This document shows positions 48,050-60,230 of a DNA stretch of 64,000 nt, piece by piece. The position numbers and the translations under genes are program-made. The notes beneath the pieces are model-generated. The model was not told where the DNA came from. It did no database searches and saw only the letters and a list, made by a program, of their open reading frames with translations. Positions within the stretch are counted from its first letter, which is position 1. Each line of letters opens with the position of its first letter. This stretch comes from Ignelater luminosus. Lineage: Eukaryota; Arthropoda; Insecta; Coleoptera; Elateridae. The stretch is taken from NCBI GenBank assembly GCA_011009095.1, contig VTPC01089451.1, positions 1-64,000 on the forward strand. The letters are read 5' to 3'.

Positions 48050-49735
48050 ACGAAATCAATTCAAAGACTGTATAAAATAATTACCAAAAACATGGATGGA
48101 ACACACCATAACCTCTAAAGGCAAGATGATGTTTGTACAAAAACAAAACTTGGTAAATGATTATCGTATGAAACAGGTCAAAAATTCAGCATATTGAGGA
48201 TAAGATTGTTTGTACAAAAAAAAGAAAATCAACAACAAAATGAAGAGGATCCTTAAAAATATTACAGAATCAAGCCCAAAACTTTAAAAAGATAATTACC
48301 AAGACATGGTAGATAATTATCGACTGAATCAAGTGCACAACCTGGATATTAGCATCGTGGGCACGAACATAGAAAATCGACTTTAACCAGAACGTTTGGA
48401 AAATTATGAAATCAAACCAAAGACAATAAATGATTATGGATTGAAAGAGGTCCGTAAACTTGATATTATTACCTTCAGGGTAGGACGGTATTGCCCGAAC
48501 GCAGAAAATCAACTCTTAACAAGTAACTGACCTTTAGAAAAATTACAAAATCAAGCCCAAGACAATAAAAGACAATATGGTAGATGATTATCGACTAAAA
48601 CAGGTTGATAATCTTGATATTATCACCTTGAAAGCAGGATGCTATGGGACAAACACAGAAAATAAACTCTTAACAAGTAACTGACCTTTAGAAAAATTAT
48701 AAAATCAAGCCCAAGACAATATGACAAGATGATTATGGACTGAAACAGATCCATAAACTTGATATTATCACCTTCAAGACAAGGTGATATGGGACGAACA
48801 CAGAAAATTAACTCTTAACAAATAATTGACCTTTGGAAAAATTATGAAATCAAACCAAAGACAGTATAAGTCTGCTAAAACATGATAGATGATTATTGGC
48901 CGAAGCAGGTTCGTAAACTTGAGATTAGTGTATTTTGAGAGCAGGATATTACGAACATGAACATAGAAAATCAACTCCAACAAGTAAAAACCAACTCCTG
49001 ATAGACCATTTGAGATTAATATCTTGCCAGTAGGCACAAACATAAATCAATTTTAACAAGTAAGGGACCTTAGAGAAATTATAAAATAAATCAAAGACAG
49101 TATAAAACAATCAAGAAAACACGGTAGATGATTGTGGGCTGAAACAGGTTAAAAATCTTAATGTGCTAGTATGCTATGGAAACAGAAAGGACCACTGGGA
49201 GATTTATCAAAATCAAACTAAAGACAGTACAGAACCCAATAATAGAAGCCGTGGATACAAGTACAGGTCAGCTGTCACTGAAAGAATCAGACCAAATGCC
49301 ATATGGAAAAATCGCCAAAAGTTATTAAACTGAAACGCGCCAAAAACCTCAATATTGATATCAGAAGGGTTAGATAGTACAAACAAAAACATTGCCGCTG
49401 ATAAGAAAAAAGAGCTAAAAAGGTTATAAATTTAGACCAAATGCAGTATAGAAGAATGATCAAAAGTTACTAAACGATTTTGAACCAAAACATTGCAAGA
49501 ATCCTAACACTGATACCAGAAGGATCGGATACTACAGATAGAAGCAAAGACCAATTGTTATAACATCAAACTAAATGCAGTACAGAAGAAATTACCAAGA
49601 AACTAAACGATTTTGAACCAAGATGTGCCAAAAATCCTAGCACTGATATCACAAGGATCAGACAGCATAGACCATTTGCCGCTGATATGAAAAGACAGCT
49701 AGAAAAGTTATAAAGTCAGACCAAATGACGTAATA
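48050..49735. repeat. Degenerate tandem-repeat array, unit about 150 bp
   Basis: The block AGAAAATCAACTCTTAACAA, then TAACTGACCTTTAGAAAAAT and AAATCAAGCCCAAGACAATA, recurs near 48370, 48503, 48656, 48802 and 48965. Each is followed by TGGTAGATGATTATCGACT, AACAGGTCC and AACTTGATATTATCACC. Intervals are about 133-163 bases. After 49100 the unit becomes more diverged (GACCAAATGCAGTATAGAAGAATG.., CCAAAAATCCTAACACTGAT). Weak unit sequence may continue to about 51300 on the far side of the inserted mariner. Minus-strand frames of 80-90 residues here are repeat translations. Confidence 0.75.
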
Positions 49736-51040
49736 AAGGGTTTTCCAATAAGAGGTGTTATTTTGAATAGCCCGCTATTTCGGTAGATGTCACTTTTGAA
49801 GCTATCATTTTTTGACATTTGACAAGTAGAAACTACGCCATTAATAAATATGGAACGATACACGCTTCAACAACGCATTGAAATTATTAAAATTCACTAT
49901 AAAAATGGTGAAAATTTGGCAGAGACGGTTCGTAAAACTCGAACATTTTTGGGTCACCGTGAAGCACCTTGTCGGACCGCAATACAGAAATTGGTGAAAA
50001 AATTCGAGCTCTTGGGACAAGTTAGTGATGTGAAGAATAAAACCCGTGCACGTCGCTCAAGAACAGCCGAGAATATTGCTGTTGTAGCCGAAAGTGTTAA
50101 AGAAAACCCAGGTTTGTCCATTCCTCGTCGTTCTTTGGAATTAGCCATTCCACAAACGTCATTACACCGTATTTTGCATAAAGATTTGGGTCTTAAGGCT
50201 TATAAAGTCCAGTTAACACAAGAACTCAAGCCGGCCGATCATCAACAACGTCGTGTCTTTGCTGATTGGGTCGTTGAAATGCATGAAAATGATCCAGAAT
50301 TCCATCGAAAAATCATCTTGAGTGATGAGGCCCATTTCCACCTCGGTGGCTTCGTCAACAAGCAAAATTGTCGGATCTGGGGCTCAGAAAATCCAAGAGT
50401 TATTGTTGAAAAGTCTCTCTATCCTCAACGTGTGACTGTTTGGTGCGGTTTATGGTCCGGCGGAGTCATTGGACCTTACTTTTTCGAAAATGAGGCTGGA
50501 GCAACAGTTACGGTGACTGGATTGCGCTATCGAGAGATGATTAACGATTTTTTATGGCCGGAATTGGATGGTATTGATCTGGACAACGTTTACTTTCAAC
50601 AAGACGGCGCTACGTGCCACACAAGCAACGAAACCATTGATCTTTTACGGAAAAAGTTTCCGGACCGTGTTATCTCTCGAAGAGGTGATCACAATTGGCC
50701 ACCGAGATCTTGTGATTTAACACCTTGCGACTTCTTTCTTTGGGGCCACGTGAAAGAGAAGGTCTACGCCAACAGCCCAGCGTCGATTCAAGACCTCAAA
50801 GATGGAATTCGTGAGGCTATCGAGGACATAGGGCAGCCACTTTGCGATTTGGTTATGGAAAATTTCATGAAATGGATATTGTCCTGTAAGCGTGGTCGTG
50901 GTGGTCATTTGCCTGATGTTATTTTCCACTATTAACGGCATACCTTCCTCTTTATAATGAAATAAACATCCGATCATTTATATTAAAAAATGGCACTTTT
51001 CTTTGAATATCAAAATAACACCTCTTATTGGAAAACCCTT
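49736..51040 (+). mobile_element. DD41D (rosa-like) mariner-superfamily element, apparently intact
   Basis: A 1305-bp element with 31-bp perfect inverted repeats beginning AAGGGTTTTCCAATAAGAGG at 49736-49766 and, inverted, at 51010-51040. TA lies at 49734-49735 and 51041-51042. Perfect TIRs, a TA duplication and an uninterrupted transposase make it the youngest-looking element in the window. It is inserted in the 150-bp array: flanking text joins as CCAAATGACG-TA-TAAGAGAG, comparable with CCAAATGCAGTATAGAAGAA in neighbouring units. Confidence 0.95.
49850..50935 (+). CDS. DD41D mariner-type transposase, intact
   Basis: A 361-residue cut-and-paste transposase starting at ATG (MERYTLQQRIEIIKIHYKNG) 114 bases inside the left TIR. 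An N-terminal helix-turn-helix (about residues 5-55), a basic linker KTRARRSRT (64-72) and a second helix-turn-helix (about 88-112) form the DNA-binding part. The catalytic residues are Asp159 in LSDEAHF, Asp252 in FQQDGATCHT and Asp294 in LTPCDFFLW. The 41 residues between the last two define the DD41D group (rosa type in my memory of the literature). The C-terminus RGGHLPDVIF also fits the group. No stop, frameshift or missing motif. Transcription would come from its own leader or a neighbouring promoter; none is evident. Confidence 0.95.
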   Translation: MERYTLQQRIEIIKIHYKNGENLAETVRKTRTFLGHREAPCRTAIQKLVKKFELLGQVSDVKNKTRARRSRTAENIAVVAESVKENPGLSIPRRSLELAIPQTSLHRILHKDLGLKAYKVQLTQELKPADHQQRRVFADWVVEMHENDPEFHRKIILSDEAHFHLGGFVNKQNCRIWGSENPRVIVEKSLYPQRVTVWCGLWSGGVIGPYFFENEAGATVTVTGLRYREMINDFLWPELDGIDLDNVYFQQDGATCHTSNETIDLLRKKFPDRVISRRGDHNWPPRSCDLTPCDFFLWGHVKEKVYANSPASIQDLKDGIREAIEDIGQPLCDLVMENFMKWILSCKRGRGGHLPDVIFHY

Positions 51041-54000
51041 TATAAGAGAGAAATAATAAAGAGAAATCTGAACAGTAGTGTCAAAAGAAAAAAAAGAATG
51101 ACAAAATTAGAAAATTTAACAAAAGGCTGCTTTGAACTACTAGAAAATAGCAAATACTAATGATGAATCAAAAATTATATTGTAAAATGCTGATTTGAAT
51201 GATATTTGAAAAGGGTACATGAAAAACAAGCAGAATACAGCAAAATAAAATATGATTCAAACAAAAGCAAACCTAAACATTAGAAAAGCTGATTAATAAA
51301 TGACACTATTAGTACGAACTCCCTCACAACAGCACATCACTTCCATTTTTAGTAAATGTGTGCAACAGAATAACAAATGAAACACGCATAAATTGTAAAA
51401 ATTTATGTTTTGTTTATTGCACCCACAGTATCAGCGCCTACCGTGTGCTAATAAATTGAAACGTGTAGGATCTTAACACAACTTTAAAAGTATTAAAACG
51501 TTATTTCGACTTTTTTTTCTTAAAATTCTAAAACCAGACATTGCTGTAATTAATACCCATCCGCTTCAGAAGCCAAACTACTATTAATATCGTAAAAAAT
51601 AATCTCAGTTTACTACTACTACTATTAACCAACAAACCGAACATAGTAAATTTCAAATGGGTACCCATTAAAGTTGTTTACATTACATATTTAAAGGGAA
51701 ATTTATGTTTTCTTTAAAAAATGAATTAAATCTACTTCTACAACTATTCCCTCTTTAGTGAAACTAATTTACGACGATTGTTAAGCGTTTCCATGTTCAC
51801 GTTTATTTCGAAATAGAAATTCTCTACGATTATGATTAAATCACACCTAAAAGTAACATTTTTGTGTAACTGCCCACCGCAAGATGTTTTGCTCAACCAT
51901 ATACTAGTTAAAACTTCCTGAGCATAATATTATATTTGTGGTTAAATCAGCCAAGATGTTTTGCAATCGAGATTTGAATTGTAGCCAAGCCTGACACCGC
52001 AAAAGTGCATCATGCACGCGGAATTTACTGATCACTTTTGTTTTTGTGGGTGTTTTTATTCTTGTTAAAATTGCAACAATACGATGTAAGTCAAGCATTT
52101 GTTATATCATATTTATTTAAAAATACCGTCATGGGCACACTAACGACAGAAAAATTAAGTCTGGAGATATTCTCATTTTATTTATCTTCGGTCTAAAATT
52201 AAATTTTGTAAATATGAAGTTTTAAAAAACGGTTGGAATGAATCCAAGTTAATAAAGAAGGTATTTTTAATTACAGAAATTCTAGCAAATGTTCCAGTAA
52301 TGATATTATTTGGGAAGAATTTAAAAAGTAAAAAACTTGCAGACTCTTCTTTGGTAAAATTAATGTTGAAAATAAATTGTAATCAAGACCAGAAATGATT
52401 TAGACAGATCTAAGAATCCTATCGAGTTACTAAACTCTTCAAAACGCCAAAAACAAAAAATGAGCAAGGTTTACAAAACAAAAATAAAAAAAAAGCAAAA
52501 TATGTTTGGTATAGGTCAAGGATGGCATTAACACGGCATGCATGCCGCAATTGGCACACTATGAAATTTTGTTGGCACTTGAATTTTTTTTCTCACCTAA
52601 TCGTCCAATTTCTGCAGTTTTACTTAAGCTTTTATATATATTTTTTTTGTTCAAATTTACTATCAAGGTTCAAACAAAATATAATTTTATGAGCACATTA
52701 TCAGCATCAAAAAAATTGTTTTGGTTGCTCCAAGCCCTACCACAACAATATATAAATGTTAATAGACTCAAGCATGGATTTGGTTTTTGCTTCTAACCAC
52801 TAAATTAATTTCAAAGATTTTATTTCTTCTTCCTATTGATCTGATAATTGTCCCACTGTGAGAATAATTATCAATATATTAGCTTCAAGCATTGGTTTTG
52901 TTTCAGAACGTTTTAGAATGTCTGTCGACGCTTTCATCTTACAACCGAAATCTCCTGGAGACTACGGTTTATTTGTTTGCTTGTAATATCGAAGTTTGGA
53001 CCCCCTGGATCAATCGAACTGACCACAAATGCAAGCTTGGCGTGTGTATACTAGATAACTTTCCAAAAGCCACCAAAGTTGGCTGAAGAAGAGGGCTACA
53101 TTTAATTTCATGTTGCCGCGAGTATAAAGGTAGGTTCATATTTGCACTTCAGATAAGTGTAAACGACGCGGAGGTGGACTTTAGAAGTAAGCATAAATTT
53201 CTCTCAGCTTTTATTTCTTTTTATAATTTCCATGGCCTAATGTTTTTAAATGATAAAAAATCAGTTTTTGGTTGTTTTTAGATGACCTACTAGATCAGAT
53301 TTTTAATAAAGACCTATGGACTGACAAACAATCTATAAGAGATTAAACGAGGAAAAATTGCAATTGTTTTGTAACCGATACAATTTTACATAACGCAGAT
53401 TAATATTTTTTTAATATAAAACCTTCAGTCACATATTTATAGTAACTGTTAGATAAGAATGTCAGCAATGATAAAAAGTCATGAGTATTAAGAGATAAAT
53501 AAAATTTTAATTTACACCAAAGGCGTACACGTACGTGTATGTGTAGCGGTTTTTCGATGATAAAAAGAAATGTAAACTCAAGGTAAACCTCTAGTTATTT
53601 TTATATCCTTATTAAGATTTATCTTATAATAATATTCCTCTTACCAACTACTAGAGGTTATTAATTTATTATAAAAGAAATTATTTTCTCCTGTAATATT
53701 AATTTTAACAACTAGGGAGGAGCACTTTAAACTACCAAAAGAACGAGGTTATGTTAAAAATATATATAAATTTAATCCGAAGGTTATTCCATTTTGGCAT
53801 TTAGCCAAACGAACAAACGTTCCTTTAAATTTTAAAATAGCTAAAACTAGTCAAGCAAATTCACTCGTATCTTTCTTTGAACCCACTATAAAACAGTATC
53901 GTCGCTACTACTAAACTAAAAACTAAAAGAAGGTTATGCAATAGCATCATACATACCACACAACGAACACAGTTAAGTAGTATTGATGGCTCTATTTATA

Positions 54001-54715
54001 AATGTTCAAGGCAAAGCTGTTGTCGTTTCGCAAAGTGATAATAATAAATTAATAAGTAATGAACTACGAATTTTCAATTGGTAAAAACGTTCGACAAGGA
54101 TCTTTTTTTATTAATGTTGAAAATGATCATAGCAAGACATGAATGAACGACGTGAATGTTTAACTTAAAATCGAAATTGAAGAGAAGGGAGGGAACTGTA
54201 ATAAAAATGATTTAGGCGCGTGTTTTATTTAACAGGACTACTATAAAATCAACATTTTTATGATAATTCCATCGTCTTGGAACGGAGATAAGGTGAGAGA
54301 GCGATGATAAGAATGCATCCGAAGACGTTTGGCTTATCAGAATGAACTTTCTGAAGTGTTTCAAAACATCTCAATAAAATATGAAAATATAATTCTGACT
54401 CATTTGAAAATGATTTAATAATAATTTAATAAGAAGAAACAAATGAAGGTTTCAAGATGTAACCTAATTTAAAGTCTTTACATTAGCAATTTTGCTTTCT
54501 TTTCACGAAATTTTAGGCTATGTGTGTTAATAAGATTTATTAGAGCAATTAAAAATATTATTTATTACACTTCACATTAATATTTTAACGTGTCTCTTGC
54601 GTCATAAAAATATTTTTCCGCGTTTGTTTTAAAATTATCAGAACACCTCATTATATCGGGTGTAGCAAAAACTAAGTAAATCAAAATTTTATATTTCTCA
54701 AGTTTTCTTATTTAC
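51041..54715. other. AT-rich stretch without a recognised gene
   Basis: Starts with likely satellite remains to about 51300. A 14-bp palindrome CGGCATGCATGCCG lies at 52534-52547, followed by TTGGCAC. A loose duplication (CAAGCATGGATTTGGTTTTTGC near 52765 and CAAGCATTGGTTTTGTTTC near 52885) is spaced about 120 bases. Frames at 51904-52098 and 52892-53086 have no recognisable features. Confidence 0.4.
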
Positions 54716-54719
54716 GTAG

Positions 54720-56900
54720 AGATGGGCTTGATTCGATTCAATACACCGCAGAAAATGCTTAGACAATCCAAATTAGATCGGCATTCCTACCAAACCATCA
54801 AGATCGTCAAGGCCTTTGTGTTGATTTTTTATCAATTCATGCCTTGTCCAAACTGAGTTTGAAAAGATTTCTGCTTTGAATTTTCTAAGACTCAAAGTCT
54901 GATCAAGCCAAAATTGTTATCAAAAGTTCTACTGTGACCAGTTAACTGTCAAAATACCTCTGTTAATCCTCTATCGATCTAGTTCTTGCTCAAATTGGGT
55001 TTTTCAAAATCCCTACTTTGATATTTTAGAACTTCAAGCTTGAAATTTCAATTCTAAGTCTGATCAAGCCAAAATTGTTATCAGAAAATTTGCAGCGACC
55101 ATGTAAACTGTCAGAATACTTCAGTTAATTTTCTATCAATCTAGTTCTTGCTCAAATTGGATTTGAAAAAATTTCTACTTTAAATATTTTAAAACTTGAA
55201 GCTTGGAATTTCACTTCCAAGTCTGCCAAAAGTCAAAATTGATATGAAAAGGTCTGCTGTGACCATGGAGATTTTCAGAATACTTTTTTTGATTAGTTAT
55301 CAATCTAGTTCTTTCTTAAATTGGTTTTTCTAAATTCCTACTTTGATATTTTAGAACTTCAAGCTTGAAATTTCAATTCTAGTATGATCAAGCCAGAATT
55401 GTTATAAGTTTTGGTGTGACCATGTAAACTGTCAGAATACTTCTGTTAATCCTCTTATCGATCTAGTTTTAGCTCAAATTTGGTTTGGAAAAATTCCTAC
55501 TTTAAATATTTTAGAACTTGAAGCTTGAAATTCAACTTCCAAGGCTGACAAAGTCAAAATTGATATCAAAAGATCTGCCGAGACCATGGAAAGTTTCAGA
55601 ATACTTTTGTTGATTGGTTATCAATCTAGTTCTTGCTCAAATTGGTTTTTTTTTATATTTTACTTTGATATTTTAGAAGTTCAAGCTTGAAATTTCAATC
55701 AAACCAAGATTGATTGATTCGAAGGTTCTGCAGGGGCCATGCAAATGTCAAAATACTTCTGTTGATTCTATATCAATCTAATTCTTGCTCATATTGAGTT
55801 TGGGAAAAAATTTTAGATCTCGAAGCTTGAAATTCCAGTTTGATAAAGCTAAAATTGATATCAAAAGTTCTGCTGTAGCCATGGAAATTGTGAAAATACT
55901 TGTGCTGACTTTTTAAAAATGTATTCTTTTCCAAATTGAGTTTTAAAAAGTTCCTATTACTTTAAATATTTTGAAACGCAATGTTTAAGACGTCAAGAGC
56001 TTGACAAATCCAAATATGTAATCGGAAATCTAGCTGTGGTTATGGAAAAAGACAAAGCGCTTCTGCTGATTTTTTATCAATTTATTTCTTTCTCTAAGTG
56101 AGTTTAGTTTCTACTTTGAATATTCTGAAATGTGAAATTTTAGGTGTCAATCTGGCAAAGCCAAAATTGGTACGATTAATCCCGCTGTGATTGTAGAGGA
56201 TGACAAAGCGCGCGTGTCGATCTTTTATAAATTTATTCTTTAGCCAAATTGAGTTTAGAAAAGTTTCTATTCTTGAAGCTTAAAACAATACTGCTGCTGT
56301 AACTATAAACAATCACAAAGCGCTTGTACTGATTTTTATCAATTTATGCTTTTGAGTATTCTAAAACGAAAAGCTTGAAATTTGAAGTTTGAAGTTTGAA
56401 GTTTGACTCTGGCAAAGCCAAAATTGGTATCAATCAACAGTCCTGCTGTGACTACGTAAAATTTATCTTTTAGCAAAATTGAGTTTAGAAAAGTTACTAC
56501 TCTGAATATTCTGAAACGTGAATCTTGAAATTTCAAGTTCGAGTCTGGCAAAACCAAAATTGGTATCGACGATCTTACTGTGACCATAGAAAATGACAAA
56601 AGTGTTTCTGCTGATTCTTTATCAATTTATTTATTGCTCAAATTAAGTTTAGTTTCTACTTTGAATCTTCTGAAACGCGAAATTTCAAGTGTCAACCTGG
56701 CAAAGCCAAAATTGTTGTGGTCAATCCCTCTGTAACTATAGAAAATGACAAAACACTTGCGCTGATTTCTTCATCAACTTATTTTGTGCCCAAATTGAGT
56801 TTCGAAAAATTCCTACTTTGAACATACTGAAACATAATTAAAATTTCAAATTTGAGCCAAGATTGGGTATAACAATTCTGCTGTTACAAAAGAAATCGTA
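54720..56900. repeat. Degenerate satellite array, unit about 160 bp
   Basis: The block ATCAATCTAGTTCTTGCTCA, AATTGAGTTT, TTCCTACTTTGAATATTTTA, GAACTTGAAGCTTGAAATTTC, AAGTCTGACAAAGCCAAAAT and TCTGCTGTGACCATGGAAA repeats about 13 times. CTAGTTCTTGCTC-type anchors lie near 54979, 55141, 55315, 55463, 55625 and 55778, with weaker ones near 55923, 56085, 56230, 56462, 56625 and 56780. Most intervals are 145-175 bases. The plus strand is T-rich. The 86-residue minus frame at 56339-56599 spans parts of the repeat units. Confidence 0.8.
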
Positions 56901-57735
56901 AAAATCTGATTCACATTTCATAAAGTCCATTTAGATGTTGACGATCAAAAGATAACAAAAGCTATGGTTATAAGCACACATCGTTTTCGAAATCATTAGG
57001 GAATATTGAAACACAAATATCAAAGACAACTTTCAAACTTTTTTCACGCGCAAATCAGGTTTTGATTTAAACAAAAATCCGTCGTTTGCATAATTAAAAC
57101 ATTTCTAGATATTTTGCTCATTCAATTGTCCAAATATTAATAAAATTCGAATAACCTGCCATTCAAATTTTTTTTGATTTGCAGAATTTGGCGGAAGATT
57201 TAAGTTTACATTACAATAATTTTATCAATGACTTTGATAGGATCAACAATAATAATTTCTTTTTTCAATTATTTTTCTTGTACACAAAATAGAAATAAAA
57301 ACGTAAAAAATAATTGAAACCTCAGAAACCTGCCAAACGCATCAATTAAATTCATTTTGAAGCAAAGTTCCATTATGAACTAACTAACGTTGCCAATAAA
57401 ATCTACAAAAGCTTTTTGGTAATTAACAGGATTCCAAAAAAGGAAATAAAAAAATTCTGCAAACCGTTAACCTCTTTCCACACACAAAAGTTTCGCACAG
57501 TACATTTGGTTTGGGGCTATTAAAACTTTTTAAAGTCAAAAAAAGTTCGAGACATAAAAATTGCACAATTCGAGCAGCTTAAAATAGACTGAAAAAATTA
57601 ATTGAGATGTAGCAAACAGAAGAAACCCAAATGTATATTTTTAGAATGACCGCCGGCTCTAAAATCGTACATTTATTAGTTTCAATTACAAAGATTAAAT
57701 CAAATTAAAATTCGATTAATCAAAAAATATTTTAC
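56901..57735. other. AT-rich stretch, likely intron 1 of the candidate minus gene
   Basis: No tandem repeat or frame. If the exon at 57736-57784 is real, this is the start of its downstream intron. Confidence 0.35.
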
Positions 57736-57784
57736 CTGCATAGATGATGAATAAGAAAGCAAAAACTTGCACAAACTTCTTCAT
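57736..57784 (-). CDS. Candidate first coding exon encoding a signal peptide
   Basis: On the minus strand ATG at 57784 opens 16 codons, MKKFVQVFAFLFIIYA, plus one base, ending at 57736 in GCAG|GTAAAA, a good splice donor. Two Lys followed by an uninterrupted hydrophobic stretch is a typical secretion signal, and insect secreted proteins often carry the signal on a short first exon. The start context ACAAAAATGA is favourable, and an in-frame TGA at 57805-57803 shows the frame does not extend upstream. The rest of the protein must lie to the left; a phase-compatible candidate is at 43153-43204. The gene identity is unknown. Confidence 0.45.
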
Positions 57785-59545
57785 TTTTGTAGATGCTAAA
57801 CTTCAAAACACTAATGATCAACTATTATCAATAATATGAAATAAGGCACTAGAAATTAAAAGTTTTAAAGAGAGAAAAAAATGTAACTTAAATTACGGAA
57901 TTAAATAAAAACTTTTCAAAATCATGTGCCTAACACAAAAACACGTATAGGTATTGTATTTTAACTACCACACAAGTTGTATTTAACCCAAGAACATCGG
58001 TCGCAAAACTAAAGGGCCCCGTTCGCGCCGACAATGGGAAAGTATTTTTGAACCTTTGCGCGCGCACGCCGCTTCAAACATTAATAAGAAGAAAATTGTT
58101 CGTAAATTCACGTCGTATTGTTTAAAAGGTATGAATGAACCTTCCTGGATACGTGATCTTAAGGATTTATTTATTATGTATGCATGCGAAAATTAATATT
58201 CTCTGGCGGTTGGGAATTTTGCATGTAGTAAGATTTGAAGAGGTGTCATGACCACAATGTTCAATCACCGGCTATTTCTGTTAATGACCCCTCGCATCTC
58301 ATATAACATTCAAAATAAACTAATAAAATAAGGTTAGAATTAGATCATTTACGTATAATCAGTATAATCACTCTTCTTTGGGACAAAACAAACGAAACTC
58401 CTTGTTGAGTTTCAGTTATTTGAATTTCAAGACGAACACTTATCTTAATTATTTTTTGTTATTTCTGTAAGCCTGGATTTACATTTTTAATTTAGATTGA
58501 CTTATTTAAAAAAAATCAGCAAGAATAAAATTTAATACAAATACAGAATGAAATTAAAATAAAAACAAGTTTACGATCCTTAACCGAAGCTTTCCGATCG
58601 AGCACAATCTAACCAACTAACCCAACATGCATCATTCTTACACTCATGACGTAACAATGATATAATATAGTAAACTGAAACGGAAAACTCAACCGGAAAC
58701 CTGAAAAACTATTTTAAAAATAAATCATTGGTCTTGTTTCCTTCCAAAATAAACAATTTTAAGTAATTTTTCTCTAGAAATGAATGCATCAACATCAAAA
58801 CCTTCAAAACCGCAGCTATTATGTTGTGATTCATAAATAATGCAATACATTATTGCATTTGTTTTTATTTCGCGGTTTTGATCGTCACTTTTTTTAAATA
58901 GTTAATGCTCATATCATAGGAAAAAACCGTTTCAATTATTTTTATCAGGTTATAGATGACTTAATTTAATTAAAAATAGGAATTCAATATGAAAATGCCT
59001 CGACGGACATTTTTCACAGAAATTACAAATAAAACAAAACGAGAATCGGGTTAATTCCTAGATGTGAAACTGGGGCAAACAATAATAAAGGAAAACCATG
59101 TAAAAAATTGGGTCGTTTGTTGCGGAGAAAGCATAAAATAGTATTTTATAGATTTAAGAGCCTACGTGGTACTTAATTTTGATTACCAATATTCAATATT
59201 TACTTTGTGCTTTTAAACAGAGAAATGAAGTTACTGACCTACATTCAACAATGGATTGTTTGTTTTAAATATAGAGATACAGCAATGATTATTTTACATA
59301 TTTACGTTCTCATAAATTAGTAGGAAAGAGATTGATTAATTATCAGGAAGAATTTTCCACCTGAAATGTAAAAATGTCTTGTTTATTTGTGTTGAAAAAT
59401 TGTTACGCGAAACGAGTCTTTAGAATGTCAACTGATTTTATTTTTTTCTTAAAACTGTTGCAAATAACACAGAATGTCCTACATAAAGGCAGATTCGTTA
59501 CAACAAACATTTCCAAACGTCACACTCGCATATGGTTCTAATAAT
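57785..59545. other. Upstream region of the candidate minus gene and gene-free DNA
   Basis: A short CpG-rich patch (58011-58085, including GCGCGCGCACGCCG) lies 230-300 bases upstream of the candidate ATG and could mark a promoter. No clear TATA box is placed. Beyond 58100 the sequence is AT-rich without recognisable features. Confidence 0.35.
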
Positions 59546-59549
59546 TCAC

Positions 59550-60230
59550 ATTTTTGATCAAAATTTTCTCTTGTGGTTTTTTGGTTTTTTGCATGATATC
59601 ACTTTTACTTTAATGTTTCACTGAGAGGTTTAATGATGAAGTACTGACTATTAATTGAGATATTCTCTTGTGTTTCTTTGATCTTTGACATAATGCCTAC
59701 CATTTTGACTTAAATCCTCCACTGAGAAGTTTAACCTTAAAGTCTTGATTTTTGATTAAGATATTCTCTTGTGGGTTTTTGATTTTTGGCATGATACTTA
59801 CTATTTTTAATTAAATATTTCATTGAGTAGTTTATCCGTAAAGTTTCGATTTTCGATCAAAATAGTCTCTTGTGATTTCTTGATTTTTGGCATGATATTC
59901 TTTTGACGTAAATGTTCCACTAAGGAGTTTAACCATAAAGTCTTGATTTTCAATCGAGCTATTCTCTTGTGGGTTTTGTTTTTTTTTGGTATGATACTTA
60001 CCACTTTTAGTTAAATGTTTTACTGAGAAGTTTAACCATTTTGATTTTCGATCGAAATATTTTCGTGTGATGTTTTACTTTTTGCCAAGATACCATTTTG
60101 ACATAAACAATTTAACAATGAAGTTCTGATTTTTAATCAAAATATTCTCTTGTGGTTTTTTTATTTTTGGCATGATATCATTTTGACTTAATGTTCCACT
60201 GAGAATGTTAACCATAGTCTCGAAAAAATC
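59550..60230. repeat. Tandem-repeat array, unit about 99 bp, seven copies
   Basis: The unit runs TTTTCGATCAAAATATTCTC, TTGTGGTTTTTTGATTTTTG, GCATGATA, then TTTTGACTTAAATGTTCCAC, TGAGAAGTTTAACCATAAAG and TCTTGA. CTCTTGTG anchors lie near 59568, 59665, 59766, 59867, 59964, 60062 (TTCGTGTG) and 60147, so intervals are 97, 101, 101, 97, 98 and 85. The regular spacing makes this the best-preserved array. The 65-residue minus frame at 59807-60004 lies inside it. Confidence 0.85.

Noticed and set aside
48270..49043. Related 80-90-residue minus frames that look like a gene family
   Set aside because: They resemble each other only because they are translations of neighbouring satellite units.
56339..56599. 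86-residue minus frame with internal repeats
   Set aside because: Internal repetition is the 160-bp satellite, not a repeat protein.
59550..60230. Regularly spaced repeats resembling a CRISPR array
   Set aside because: Whole 99-bp units repeat without unique spacers, and the context is eukaryotic.
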